Origin: Halichondria panicea
Taxonomy: Eukaryota > Porifera > Demospongiae > Suberitida > Halichondriidae
Length of the DNA: 64,000 nt
Direction of reading: 5' to 3'
Assembly: GCF_963675165.1 (NCBI RefSeq)
Contig: NC_087379.1
Coordinates: 6,906,839-6,970,838 of the forward strand
Shown here: positions 51,624-64,000 of the stretch, in pieces
Numbering within the stretch: position 1 is the first letter of the stretch
Layout: every line of letters starts with the position of its first letter
Notes under the pieces: model-generated
The model's database searches: none
What the model was told of the DNA's origin: nothing
Seen by the model: only the letters and a program-made list of their open reading frames with translations
Made by a program: the position numbers and the translations under genes

Positions 51624-54600
51624 CTATGACTATGATATAATTATGACTGTTATCAATGATCACAATAGTGCAGTGTGGTTCTATTCATTAATTACTGCTT
51701 TTGTCATGTGCCATGCTCTCGAAGTAAATTCATTGACATTTTTCAATTGTGGGTGTACCGCCTCGGCCAAAACAAGCATGTTAGCACACTGAAGGGGGGT
51801 GACCCTGCACTAAATCTTTCAATTTCATCTAATAGAATGCCATAAAGTCTACAAAGAAGCATGCAACTATATACTCCAATGAAAGCCGTGGTGTAACTAC
51901 AAAAGTGCTGGAATGGACAGAAACTACCCTCCACTGGCTGCAAATGGAGAGACAGTGAGTGTGGAGAATGAAACAGCTCTTCTCTAGAACTAGTAAAAGT
52001 ATAGACACACCACTTGGTTAGAATGCATGCATACTGGCTAGCTAGGTGTATAGCTGTGCACACTGTGCTGGGATGGTGTCTCTGTAGCCATATGCAAGGT
52101 GCTTGCCATGTAGATGAACTATCCCTAGACGTAGACATGCTCAACTAATTGCACGATGAAGGAGGATAGGATTTGTGTATTAAATAAACGATCGAGTCTT
52201 GTCTGTATCTGAGGTGCTTTATAGTAGCCTAGACAGGGCTGCGGTTGATCCCTGCACGGTTAAGTTGGTCCCTGCAAGTGTATCAATAATTATTGTGCTT
52301 GAGAAAAGTTTATGTTTGTTTATTAAAGCTAGCGAAGGTGATAAACACATCCACTGGTCCACAGTCTGGAGAGCATGATAAACCTTGATGGATATGTTTA
52401 TGGCCTGAGGCCGAGGCTGTGTGTAGCTATACAAGTGTTGTCTGGAGGCACAAACATGTTTGTGTGTGTATTTTGTCATCCTAGCTCATTAATTATTTAT
52501 CCCCACAATATTTAATTATTTTTTGTGGGTTACTCACAAAAATAGACCCACCTGTACTGCTGTACTGGTATCCCATGGCAGCAGCATTGTTTGCATGTCT
52601 AGGCTGCTAGGGTCTGAGCCAACTAGACAGCCTCTTATATTGTTTGGCTTGTACTCACATGTATACAGCACCTTAGCTATAGCTATCCTTTGGATTAATT
52701 TTATAACCCCTAAAATGCACTTTTAAACTATCTTTTGTTTCTTGATCCATGCATAGTGCACTCAGTGGTCCCTTTTGCTTCACTAAAGGCACTAAAGGTT
52801 CAATACCTGTGATGAAAACCAGAAAGTTTTTTCATAGTAGTCCTATGTCCTGTTTGAAGACCTACTATGTGCTATGGAATGTAAATGAATGTCTTTAGTC
52901 TTCTTCACATCACCATAAGTAGCACAGAGTGTCTTAGTAGCTTAGTAGTTTAATTCCGTTGAGATAGGCAGTTTTCAGGAAAAAATACGCTCATTTGTAG
53001 ATTGTGGTAGGTATGGCATATGGCAATTTGCCCTCAGGGTTAATTTCAAGTGTGTTGTTGGCCAGCGCCATCATACCATTATCAGGAGACTCATCTGTAT
53101 TCCAATACTACTGGTGCCTTGGTTCAGAACAAGAGGTCATAATCAGATTAACCTTCTCAGTAACAGGCGCTGTAATTATAGTAGCTTATACCTAAACTGG
53201 ATTTCGTTTTTAAGGGTGCAGTGACTGCAGTCTGCCTGAAATTGCATTCCTACAAATAATTATTGGTACATTTTAACCAATTAAGAAAGAATACAAATTC
53301 TCTCTAAACTAATTTGTTGCTGTTTAAATCCGTTGACATCCTTGTATATCCTGACCTTTGTTAATAGTACGCCTTGTCTCCAGACACACTTCTTCTGTAG
53401 CTAGTAATTAAGTGTCTATTATATTATCAGGTCATGTGTGTAGTGGGGGCACCATTGTGAAATAGCTCTTATTAGACAATCATAAAATTAGAACACTTCC
53501 TTATCTCTTTCAATCTGGGAACAATAGGTTTAAGCCATATTTTGATGTGAATTTGTGAAGGCGCTAAAAAGGTGATTGCAAGCACTATCAGGCCACAACC
53601 CCAGTGTGTGGTTACACTCTTCCAAGTTGGAAATGTCAATTAACAGTCTCTTAATTGGTGCATAGACAATAAGACAATTTCAATCAAAAATAAAATTAAA
53701 ATGTGTAGTATCTGGTCAGTGGTAAAAATTAAAGTCTGCATCCTAAAAGTGGTTAGTTTGATAGGAGATCTTTTTTGGTAGTGAGTATGATCACAACATT
53801 TATTTTGTTTTTGGGCAATTTTGTAGCCCATAATTTGCAGTTTTTTGGGTGTATCTATGGGAGCCCAATTAGACCACTGTGCCTGCATGTCTCCCCTTTG
53901 TGTGTGTTAGCTGAAGTGGCAATTTGTGGGAGTGTTAAGTGTATTCATAGAATACTAACCCTTTCAGCATACCACACTAAAGCAGTCAATCTAATCAGCA
54001 CTGCCCATATATAGACAAAGCACATGGTGGCCTTTATAGATTACATAATCAGTGCTAATAAAATGCACTGCACAATACCTTTTTAAGATTCATTGCACAA
54101 ATTTAGTAGTTACTTGAGTAAATGGATATGGGTGACTGCTTTACAAATGGGTTATTAATGACTGTATTTAATTCCTGTATCAATACAACACAGAAAAGTT
54201 GCTAGCAATTAATTAGTCTACTGTACACACCCCACTGATGTACACACCCCACTGACAGTATTATATAATAGCTTCTGTATCATTATATTCACGCATGCAA
54301 TGCAATGCAGTAAATTGTTGTGTAGGCCGCCCCGTTTTGTGCATAATTATGTCCCCCTGGCCTCCCAAGAAATGCTTTTATTCATCAATTCAAATTTTCC
54401 AATAGCGTCTACAATGGCCACTATTTTGCGAGGAAACCACGCTAGCTGTATGCTATGCTATTGAAAGAAGGAAACCATTGTCCATCCATTGTATCCATAT
54501 TGTTTTGTTTTATAATTTTGTACTCGATCTCCTCCGAGTATTGAGCAGCATTATGCACGGTCCATTAGAGATCAGATTTGTTATGGTTACGTTAGAGTTA

Positions 54601-54961
54601 GGGAGCTAGGTCAGCCCTGGACGGGAATTCCTCAATCGGACCAGCTGTGTGCCCACGTTCGGTGGACCATTATCACTGTGATGCGTATTACAGTATATGA
54701 ATTGTCGTGCCTGATTGTCTGCACGGTGCCAAGAAATATCAAGTGTATATTGAAACTGTTCCGGGTCTGTAGTCACAGCTCGTACTTGTAGTTATGGCTA
54801 GAGGGTCTTGTAGGTGTAGTGTGTGGTTGTTATGTAACTCAGCTGGCACATATATAACTGTGTGTGATGTGATACTGTTTTATGTTTGTAAACTATTCAC
54901 TGATACTTAATTCGTTTATTAGTCTCCTGTCTCAAACTTGGGCCTGCCTCCTCTGATAAAG
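51624..54961. other. 3.3-kb region with no recognised gene
   Basis: It contains the DDI1/2 3' flank (an AATAAA occurs near 52180) and the presumed promoter of the IRF gene. The short open frames present have no family resemblance that I can see. AT-rich, few repeats. Confidence 0.55.
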
Positions 54962-57900
54962 ATGGACCAACGCTTTGAAAGTGAGTTAATTTTCTGCTCT
55001 CTGCTCATAATGATGTGGGTTCTTCAGTGATTTAATTAGCTTGTTAATTAAGACTTTCAAGTGCAAGGAAGCTAGTTTCAATAATAATTATTGTGATTAT
55101 AACTAAATGAGAAATTTTGAGAATACTTGTAGTTAGATTAAAGTTAGTAATGACATGCACAAACTGCACATGCTCTGGGTCGTTAGTCTTGCAAGGGGTG
55201 TGGCTTGCAATACATAGAGCCTCCATGACCAATCTAAATGTGACTACTACGCCCCAATGTTAATTGTTACGTACATAATACCCCTCCCCCCCCCTCCATC
55301 CTTCCTCTCTGCAGCTGGCTACAGTGCGCCCATGGATACCAATCAGAATGGAAACAGTAACTGCGAGTCTATGTCTCAGGTGTGTGTACAAGATGTGTCT
55401 AGTCTCATATCTAAAAATGTAACCTAGACGCAGCTATAGCAAAGAAACAAAGCTCATAGAACGTTTTAAAAGCCCACTAAAGCACTCTTTTGTCTTCGAG
55501 AGCTTCTCCTTATAAGTGCTGAATTATTTGCTTTGAGCCATCGAAATGACTTTGTTTTAAAAGCTGCGCAGATTCAAGTATGTTAATTAGTAGATCTGCA
55601 GCCTAAGGTGGCAATATTAATGATGTAATGCTGTGGTGTAAACACTGAAACCAGTGCACCCATTGACCATCTAATTTGTGGTCTGCTTCATCTTCTGAGG
55701 GCCAGCTGCCCTGTCAAGGTTGACCACTTTCACCACACTCACATTTTCACTTGTACTTATATGTCAATCTGTCCTTAGTGGTTCCTACTATAGCCTTAGG
55801 GGTATAGAGTGCATGGTATAGTGCATGGACTCCATGGGGAGCCAGCCCTCAAAGGTTGTCAATAGCTCTAAGAACTGCACTTCGTATGTTTCTTCGTGTG
55901 CTCGTGGTACTTTGTGTACTAGACTCTGTGTAATGGGACATTTCTAAGTGTTTATGAGCTTTGCAGATAAATGGTAAATGAGATAACTAGCAGTTATGGC
56001 CTGCATGCATGCATGTGACTATAGCTCATCTCATGTTGTCATAGCAGATGTTGCCAGTATAAGTTTCAGCTTGTGATTTGAGCCTTTGTGAAAATGGCAA
56101 CGATATGATATACACTGTACATTCCCCCCTTTTTTTGCAACTTATACCACGACTGTTTCTCTTGTCGTTGAAACAAGATACTCTAGAAGTGGTTTTCGTA
56201 TCAGCACAACCTCGCTTTCAATAAGTGTCGGTTTGAGGTTTTGGTTTCTCAAATAATTGGTGTGTAGTATTTCATTACTCTAAGGTGTGCCGAATACAGT
56301 TGTTCAGTTATGGTAATTATTTTCATATTTGTTTTCATTAAGTCGGTAGGAGTGACCGTGTAACAATAATGTACTTTTCATGTGGTTACATAGCCAACGT
56401 ATTATGTTACTGCCAACAGTCACATACGGCTATAAAACCATGCTGTTTGCAGTTCAATCATATTACTACATGCTTAGTCTAAAATGTACAAGGATCGCTC
56501 TAATGTTACTAGATTGAATGCTCGTCCTAATAAAGTCAAGTGAGTTGTGTTAGTATATGGAATGCCTATATGGATAGTACAGTATATAGGCTGCATGAAC
56601 TCTAGTCTTGTTTTATTTTCACTTTAATGGTTTTGTTTGAATAACTGTACACAAGGCATAGTATACTTTCACTCAGCACTATCGCCGTGGTGTCAGGTCA
56701 GCTAGGTCTACTATACGTGTTGCTGTCCAATATAAGAGTGCTTAGTTTAGGTAGTTATCATACTGAAAGTAGTTTCAGTTTTGAGAACCACGAAATAACA
56801 TAAACAAAACAACTTGTGAGCACTACAATAGTACTCTATCTTTATATCGTAACCATAGTGAAATGCGTGGGTGTAAATGAATGCAGCTATGGAAGTGAGC
56901 TGTGCTTTCAATTTCCTGTTGAGCTCTGTCTTAAAAGGGCCTCTTCTTAATGCAATAGCCCAGTAGTGCTTAGGTGATTGTAGCTAGGGTACAACCTGTC
57001 AGAGTAGCTGCATGCATATTGCTGTCAGTATGGTTGTCAAATGTAACAAGAGAAAATCTCAGGCCAAAGTGAGTGCAGTGTGGGCTAGCTAGTTAGCTCG
57101 TGAATACTTACAAGTGCTGTGCCCCACTTCATAGGCCCCAAATATTTAATAAAATTGTTATTTATGCTCTCCCCTTTTTTGCACAGAATTCTGAAACTGA
57201 GCAGATGATGTCTTCTTCCTCTCCTACCCACTCAGAGCAGCTACATCACCATCGGCCCAGTAAGTCTCTTGCATGCAGCACTTAGACCAGTAGTGGAGCC
57301 CATAGCTGTTCTCTGCCTTCTGCAGTTTGCAGCCTCTGTTTATATATTATTGCTCTGCTCATATTTCACACATGCAATGATTGCATGCACGGATAGCTAT
57401 GCATTTGTGCGGCCTCATCCTGGGAAGGGCCTGCACTTTGCATGCACGGTATAGCTATGCATTTGTGCGGCCTCATCCTGGGAAGTGCCTGCACTTGCAT
57501 TGTATAGTAGCCGTGGTAGAGTGTAGAAATGCAGTTATGTACATAACATTGAAAGTGCATAGTGGCCAAACATGTGTGTTGTGGTGTTAGGAAACTGTCA
57601 TTCTGAAAGGGTTTCAGTTTGCCTAGGAAACCAAACATAAACTCTACTTTCACTGCACCAGAGATAAGACAATAAAGTTTTTTGTTAGTATTATTTTTAT
57701 TGTTCATCAAAGAGCTTGTTTCTTATGAAAGTCTTTGAAAAATCAAGAAACAATTTTGCATGTTATTAACACACCATGCTGTAATGGTACTGTCATTCAC
57801 TGGTGTCCTTTCTTGTGGGTTTGCTCAAAGAAGGATGTGGCTATGACTTCTATGTTTTCAGTGCTCCTACTTTTCTGTTGTGGTTTCATAAGTGCTCTAT

Positions 57901-60900
57901 TTCCTTGTAGCTATTATCACTATTGCCCCTTCCTCTGACACTGGGTCTCCTCCGCAATCCCTCGTCAGCTCAACTCCTGTCACGCCCACGAATGGCCTCG
58001 TCTTCTCGCCGGGCTCCTCTCCCCTCAAGATGCCACGCCCACTAGTTGACCCCATCGATACCGATCGTCCAGAGAGGATGAGGGACTGGCTAGTGCGTAT
58101 GATCAACAGTGGGAGGTTCCCGGGCTTGAAGTGGCTGGACCAGGAGCAGGCCATATTTAGAGTGCCCTGGATCCATGCTAAGAAGAGAGATTACAATCAG
58201 GAGAGGGATGCAGCTCTCTTCAGAGAGTGGGCACTCCACTCTGGTGAGCAATCGCACGCAATGGTAGCTCAGCTAATTTGTTGCCTGCTACATTTTTGCA
58301 ACGGTATGGGCTACCATATTTGTATGTATAGGAAGCCTAGCCTAGGGTCTGTATAGCTACTATTCATGCATTTCCTATTCATGCATTTTATTTGGGGAAT
58401 GTCCTAGCACTGCATAGTGAGCTAGCAGACGTGTCTTTACTACTTACTGCATTGGCCGCCCTTTACCATATTCATTACTCTCAATTGTTTTGTGCCCTGC
58501 AGGCAAGTATGGGGACGGCTCAGATGTGACCACATGGAAGATTAACTTCAGGTGTGCACTAAACGGACTTAAAGACATCGTAGAGAGGAAAGACCTCGAA
58601 GAGCAGGATTGCCGAGTATACCAGATGCTCCCTCAGTCGGGAAGCGGGCGAAGACGAAAGAGACGACGTCCCGGTTACTTCTCGACTGACGTCTCTAGTC
58701 TTAACTCTCCGGACGATGCAGCCGAGGGACGTATGAGGCTAGACCTGCAGAGCCCTGTGGTCACGCCCACTCTCTCGTTAATCCACCCCTCGGGGCTCAC
58801 CCCCGTGTCAACGTTTACTCCCACTGTCTCCTCTCCCATTCAAGTGTTGCCCATCATCTCGGCAGGGGGTCAAATGAGAGTGCCTTATATAGGCGGCACG
58901 CCCACGACCCCCCACGGAACTCCACTGGGGGTCCTGCAGAAATTGCGACCGATGGGCCACCATCAGACCACCGGGATCTTCACGACCATATTCCCGGGGG
59001 ACTCTATGGGTCGAGGGGAGAGGATTGTGTCGGAGGAGAGGGAAGCCTCTGTTCCTACACAACCACCGACTCCAAGAACACCGGTGAGGGTTAGTAGTTA
59101 GTAGTCTGGGGAAGAAAAAACACATTTGCAATGGTAAAAGTTGCTAAAATTGGCTGGGGAAGCACCAAAAAACAAGCAGGAGGGAGTACATCATTAAATT
59201 TTATGCACACTGTAGTTTGTAAGTGCATGCAGCTTCAAAAGTGTGTTATAATTAATTGTGTGCATATCATGATGTCACTGCACAGTATTCTGTTGTTGCA
59301 ATCATTTGACAGCTGCATGCTTCCCCCTACCGTATAGGTGTCTCCTGCTATGCAGTTTAGCCCCAAGGTGATATCCCCCCAGGCCTTGCACTCGTTCCCC
59401 TCCCCAGCACACTACACCTCCACACACGGTGAGCTGCCAGCCATGGTTACTATCAGGAATGCACTCTATACTTTAATAGTGGTTACTTAGTTGTCTAGGG
59501 TATCATGAATTTGATTAATTACATCATACTGGTGCATGTGTCCCAAGAATAGCTACCTGAAATTTCAGGAAGTAATATAGCTAGCTAGTTTGAAGTTGTG
59601 CCGGCCATGAGTTGAGTAGTAGAGTGGAGTGATGTAGCTATGTGAACCGGCTCTTTGTAATGGCATTTGCTGAAACTGAAATTGAACTTGTGGATAGTCT
59701 AAATTGGATTAGTCTGCCCTCGGTGGAGTATGACACTAGCAGCTGGTCTAGCTGGAGTAGCCGTGGTGACCCTAGCTTCACTGATAGCCTGTTTCCTGAC
59801 TTGCTGGATGATGATTACTTTATCCTGCCAGGATACCCTGAAGGTTTTCACATTGTTGTGCCTAGGTTATATAAGAGGCTGAGCCTAGTGTTGCCTAAAC
59901 TACAGTGTATTTTGCTTTTATATGTCCAGTATATAGTCTACATATAGCTCAGTTATGTAGTCCTCCCATTTACTGTCAAAGGTTGTCTCGTGCTATGTAA
60001 TTTCATTGTGTTCCCTTTTTGTTTTGCTATCTACAGCATTTCCCATTGGACCACCATTGCCCATGAACCCTGTCCTAAGAACTGGACCTGTCTATTGCCC
60101 TCCCCCCGAGTTCTGCACCAGTAAGTCAGCGTTGCACATGTACTGCACACAAGAGCACACATATATTAAGTACAAGAGTAACATTACATTAGTGCCGAGT
60201 TTTGCGTTTGTTCCACTAATTGTTATAACTCCTACAAACTTGTGAACAAACTTACGATACATACAATGCCACGTACTGTACAGGAGTACGCATACACGAA
60301 AATTAGTGTGCTTTCCGGTAGAGTACACTTCAGTAATTGTTCCGTCATTAATGACTTCTTATTTTCCTCTCCTACAGATCCCCACGCTGTCACAGTTAGA
60401 ATCCTCTATGGCTCCATCACCGTTCACATGGAAACTTTCGATTGCTCTAACGGTGCTCGGATCTACTACGGCCCACTGCACTGTCGAGATATACTCTCCC
60501 CCGAAGTCGAAGAGAAACTCTTCGGCCCCCTTAACGCTCACCAGATCTCCCTCTCCCCTCGACATCCAGCTGGCCTGGCCCGAGAGATTTTCAATCATAC
60601 GAAACGAGGACTGATTCTGGAGGTCAAGGATGAGTGCTTGTACGCCACTGCTCTGTGTAGAACGGTTATTTACCACGGCTCATCTCCGATCAAGCACAGC
60701 GGAACACTAATCAAAGAGGAAAGAACTAGAGTCTTCAATTATAAGCATCGTTTCATGCCCTCCCTCAAGTACACCGCCGAGGGTCGTGGCTATCCCCCTA
60801 AACCGTACGCCCTGCTCAGTCTGGGTCAGCCGTGGGGAGGGGATCGACCTCTCTCCAAGAACCTAGTGACCGTGGTGGTAACCTACTGCAAGGCTTTGAA

Positions 60901-61063
60901 TGACCTTCGAGTGCGGAATCTTCCCGTTCACGACGACCTTTTGTTTGAACCTCAAGAGGCTAGAGACATTCGCATAATTTCGCCAACGCCCACAGACTTA
61001 GAAGCGGAACAGTTTTTGAACCCACACATGCACACAGCAGGGGAGATTCCCAGTGCTGCTTGA
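54962..61063 (+). CDS. Interferon regulatory factor (IRF) family transcription factor
   Basis: Eight exons: 54962-54980, 55315-55379, 57187-57259, 57911-58243, 58503-59083, 59338-59428, 60037-60120, 60378-61063; 1,932 nt, 643 aa. The DNA-binding domain (about residues 105-205) has the five spaced tryptophans of IRFs: RDWL, GLKWLD, FRVPWIHAKK, FREWALHSG and TTWKINFRCAL, with RVYQMLP at its end. A basic stretch RRRKRRR follows. A proline/serine-rich linker leads to the IRF-association domain (SMAD/FHA-like fold) in the last exon, from VTVRILYGS through NHTKRGLILEV to about residue 610. IRFs bind GAAA-rich sites and dimerise through the C-terminal domain. The start is tentative: ATG 54962 has an in-frame TAG at 54920-54922, but that TAG could also be an acceptor for an upstream coding exon. 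The first three exons are small, with introns of 0.3-1.8 kb. Confidence 0.93.
55380..57186 (+). other. Large second intron of the IRF gene
   Basis: 1.8 kb, AT-rich, no exon or element recognised. Confidence 0.55.
57383..57498. repeat. Tandem duplication of about 57 bp in IRF intron 3
   Basis: TAGCTATGCATTTGTGCGGC and CTCATCCTGGGAAG occur twice in a row with few differences. Confidence 0.85.
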
Positions 61064-61941
61064 GCGCTAGCTTTGTTTGTCTGTTTGTATTTTTTTTTTC
61101 TAATTATTGTAGTGTTTCTGTTTCTATATTGCAATGTTTACTTTTTCATCTGATGGCTTTTAATTATCATAATTGGTATAAGCATGTAGATAGGAGGGTT
61201 GGGAATAATTAAGATCCATGATTTTCCTTATGTGTGCGGCTTTTTTTCGAGGATGTGCATTGCATATACATTTACACGTGGTCAGAGGAGGTACGACACG
61301 CGGTTAAGCTCACATGGCTGCTATTTCTTGATTGAAGGCAAGAAAGACAAAGAAGTCGTTAAAAATGCATTCCAATGACGACATTCAACTGGTGGCAAGT
61401 GAGCGCCATAAAGAGACAAATTTAGAGCATAAAACTCAGTGAATTTGTTGCTGGCTAGTAGATAGAGTTTTACAAGTAGAGATTAGATTTGTTGTAACAA
61501 CCAAGGCTCAGATGTTGGCAGTGATCCTATTCTGAATGCAGGCACAGAATACTTATTAAACACTCTAAAACAGAATTATACTAAAAACAATAATATCTCA
61601 AAATCTAAGTGGTGGTTGAAACTGGTTGAAAAGCTATTTCATATTAGTATAAGCCCAGCAATGAACCATCCTGATCTTAGAAACGTCAAGTGTATTTCTT
61701 GAAAGATACATGCCAAACCAAATCCACTATCAAAGTACACAGTCTTATGATATTCATGCACAAGTTAATGAGATTCATAATCCTTTTGGCTGGTCATGTG
61801 ACCGTGTCGTACCTCCTCTGACACGTGGTATAGTAGTGCATGTGGGCGTACCTCCAGGATGAACATCACAGCAGGAATTATGCACATGCGCACTATAGCT
61901 AGCTCCTGCATGATCACAGCTAGTATAGCTATATAGCTACC
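61064..61941. other. Intergenic region between IRF and the terminal gene
   Basis: Mostly occupied by the element at 61283-61820. No exon recognised. Confidence 0.6.
61283..61820. mobile_element. CAGAGGAGGTACGACACG element, 538 bp, with 9-bp target-site duplication
   Basis: The left CAGAGGAGGTACGACACG and right CGTGTCGTACCTCCTCTG are exact inverses. Direct repeats ACACGTGGT flank both ends, a 9-bp duplication typical of Mutator-like elements. It is the longest copy of the family; the copies at 11822, 18458 and 35329 are shorter. No transposase frame seen. Confidence 0.85.
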
Positions 61942-63880
61942 ATGGAGTTCACATCATCCTACATTCTCCTGTCTGCAGTACTGGTACTAGCTGCTCTTTA
62001 CTATGGCTGGGGGATGGCCAAGAGGGCAGCTAAGGTCTTATTAAAGTAGCCTACTTTTCAATTTTTATATTATTTTGTTCAGACTCTTACTGAGCTGTTT
62101 CTATTCATCTGGCTGTTCAATGGCAAACAGTAAGTTTGTAATTAAGGAACACAGTAAAAGGATTGTTTTTCAATATCCCAGCTGGCTAGATCTATATCTG
62201 TATAATAGTTGCATCCAGATAATTTTTTTTTCTGTCTCTGAGTCATTATTGTTGCAGAATATACCACAAGACAAAGCGATCTCTTCGAATGTACACCTTC
62301 AACTGCGAGACCCAATATCTGGACGAGGTAATGCGTCCATTTTCACTGTGTTGTGCCCTCTGTTATCACGTTCTCAGGTGATCCTCGAGGAACTATACCA
62401 TTTCCTAACTCCTGTCATACAGTCAGATATGTGAGCTCGCATAATTCAGTATACATCTCCCCCCAGTCCTTTAAACTTGGAAGCCCAAGGCCTCTGCAGC
62501 ATTTATGCTCAGTTCCAGTCCTTTGTACATTTGTACTCCATGCAGTCCTATTTTCATACTGGCATGCAAGGGAATTAGCTTCAATTTCAGTCCTTTAAGC
62601 CTATATCATCATGCACCCATGCATCCTGTCGTTCATACTTGCATGCTAAGGAAGCTCATCAGCACCTATTTTCAGTTCCATGCAGACAGTCCTTCATACT
62701 GTGTAGTCCTTGTGTGAGGAAGCCCAAGTAGTGTACATTTAGTGCCTATTATACTTGCATGCAAAGGAAGCGTATCAGCACCTATTCTCAGTTCTATGCA
62801 GTCCTTCATTAGTCCTTGCGTGCAATGGAAGCCCATTCAAGTAGTGGATGTGCATTTAGTGCCTATTTTCACTTCTGGATCATACCTGCATGCAAAAGAA
62901 GTGTAAGGACAAACTGTTTTAAATCATAATTATGTGCACTGTAATAATTCATACTTTTTGCCACCTGGTTGCCAGGAAGTTCACTAGGAGCTACCCACGA
63001 TGGGGCAAAGAAACGCCGGCACATTTTAAAGAAATTTTTAAAGAATATGCTGAGAGTGTCAAAGACGACGGTGACATGTATGATGAGGAGACAGGTGTTC
63101 TCAAACAGGAACGGTCTCATCTTCGGGAAAATTTGCTGGCTGTGTCGGAACAAGACTTGCAGAATCCTGACATCAAATATTTTGTGGAACGTAACCCTGG
63201 GTATCTAAAGGTACACATACTGTATGCATGTGCTAAACGGTAGTTATACCTTGTATCAGGAGAATATCATTATCACACACTATTATGTAGCTGCTAGTTT
63301 CATAGGCCGAAAACCTTTATAGTAAACTTGCATGGTAATTACTGGCTAAATGTTTAGTGACTTAAGTGACTTAATTGAACTGCATGCATGTGGCTGTGTA
63401 TAAAAATTACCGGGGAACCAGATGTTACTCTATCAGGAGTATTATGTGTACTCCTGCATGCTATAATTATATGCATGATCTAACTATATAACTTTTCCCT
63501 CAGGGTCACTGTCTGGTCTGTGGCTACAGAATTAACTGGTTGGATCTTTTCACGACTGTTTTTGATCAAATAATGAAGAAAACCTCCACTAGTAACAATG
63601 AATTAAAGGTATATTTATGTATTAGAATAATATGCATCTAATCTCTTGCATCTTTGCATAGCTTGATGGTCCAAGACGAGAGAGCGTTGTAGCTCATCAA
63701 AAATCAAGACCAAAATTGCTCCGAAGAATCACTTTCCAAGAGCAGTCTGCTAATGCTATTGCTGCGAATATGTACCATAATGATCTAGCTGGAGAAGTCG
63801 TTCTATCTTCCACCAATAACTTTGCATTTGGATTCTCACCTACTCATTCATCAAGAGATCTGCCCTTTATTGAACTCTAG
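61942..63880 (+). CDS. Membrane-anchored protein of unknown family
   Basis: Seven exons: 61942-62034, 62083-62129, 62258-62327, 62378-62430, 62976-63210, 63504-63608, 63662-63880; 822 nt, 273 aa, stop TAG 63878-63880. I do not recognise the family. The N-terminus has a hydrophobic stretch (SYILLSAVLVLAALYYGWGM) and a second short one (LTELFLFIWLF), suggesting one or two membrane segments. The middle has SYPRWGKETPAHFKEIFKEY, an acidic DDGDMYDEE stretch, PDIKYFVERNPGYLKGH and CLVCGYRINWLDLF; the C-terminus is polar with RRESVV and RPKLLRRITF. The join 62430/62976 uses a GTGAGC donor inside what would otherwise be a stop (ATG TGA at 62429-62434); the frame is kept. Alternatively an 88-aa protein ends at 62434 and a second gene starts later. 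The single-gene model is favoured by the exact phase fit. Confidence 0.6.
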
Positions 63881-64000
63881 TGATCATCACATTCTGACTT
63901 GTCAATGTGTAGTATAGACTAATCAATAGTGTATATTTGGACAACACAAACATTTTCAGTTTCATTTTCATTATCTTGTACTTTATTGTGTGACATTAAT
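63881..64000. other. 3' flank of the terminal gene
   Basis: AT-rich sequence, presumably 3' UTR and flank. Nothing else seen. Confidence 0.5.

Noticed and set aside
53004-53195. 63-aa hydrophobic open frame
   Set aside because: No homology recognised, no splice partners, no conserved neighbours; probably chance in the AT-rich intergenic region.
61942-62434. A separate 88-aa membrane peptide gene ending at the TGA at 62432
   Set aside because: Not excluded, but the GTGAGC donor at 62431 and the exact phase match with the exon at 62976 favour one longer gene.

Overview
The window looks like nuclear DNA of an animal, most likely a demosponge. The coding content is metazoan: two Wnt genes, a complete interferon-regulatory-factor (IRF) gene, DDI1/2, PSMC2 and METTL2. 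The first 25 kb holds two tandem genes for SRCR/CCP transmembrane receptors of the kind described as the putative sponge aggregation receptor (14 SRCR domains plus CCP repeats). All genes are intron-rich with GT-AG splicing (one GC-AG intron). Introns and intergenic DNA are full of (CA)n tracts, minisatellites and short inverted-repeat elements. The species cannot be fixed from sequence alone.

Layout. 336-3506 (+): 3' end of a first receptor gene (six CCP exons, membrane exon, acidic tail). 3718-6109: nested inverted-repeat transposons. 6417-25337 (+): a complete second receptor gene, 30 coding exons, 1,848 aa, with signal peptide, 14 group-A SRCR domains, 3 CCP domains, one membrane span and an acidic tail. 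25982-28501 (-): METTL2-type tRNA m3C methyltransferase, 10 exons. 28711-30253 (-) and 31540-36371 (-): two tandem Wnt ligand genes. 37333-48476 (-): PSMC2/Rpt1, 11 exons. 49773-51623 (+): DDI1/2 with UBL, retroviral-like protease and UBA domains, head to head with PSMC2. 54962-61063 (+): IRF, 8 exons. 61942-63880 (+): a 7-exon membrane-anchored protein that I do not recognise.

Every exon chain below was joined by hand from visible splice sites, and the reading frame was checked through all junctions (exon lengths sum to multiples of three). The chains match family lengths (PSMC2 435 aa, Wnts 356 and 358 aa).

The most interesting signals are: (i) the pair of aggregation-receptor-like genes with recently duplicated CCP exon-intron units, (CA)n-AG acceptors and two RGD motifs; (ii) the divergent DDI1/2-PSMC2 pair with a near-perfect CNC-bZIP/small-Maf site about 70 bp before the DDI start codon, which recalls the DDI2-NRF1 proteasome feedback loop of other animals; (iii) several families of small inverted-repeat elements with identifiable target-site duplications; and (iv) the unrecognised membrane protein at the right end.
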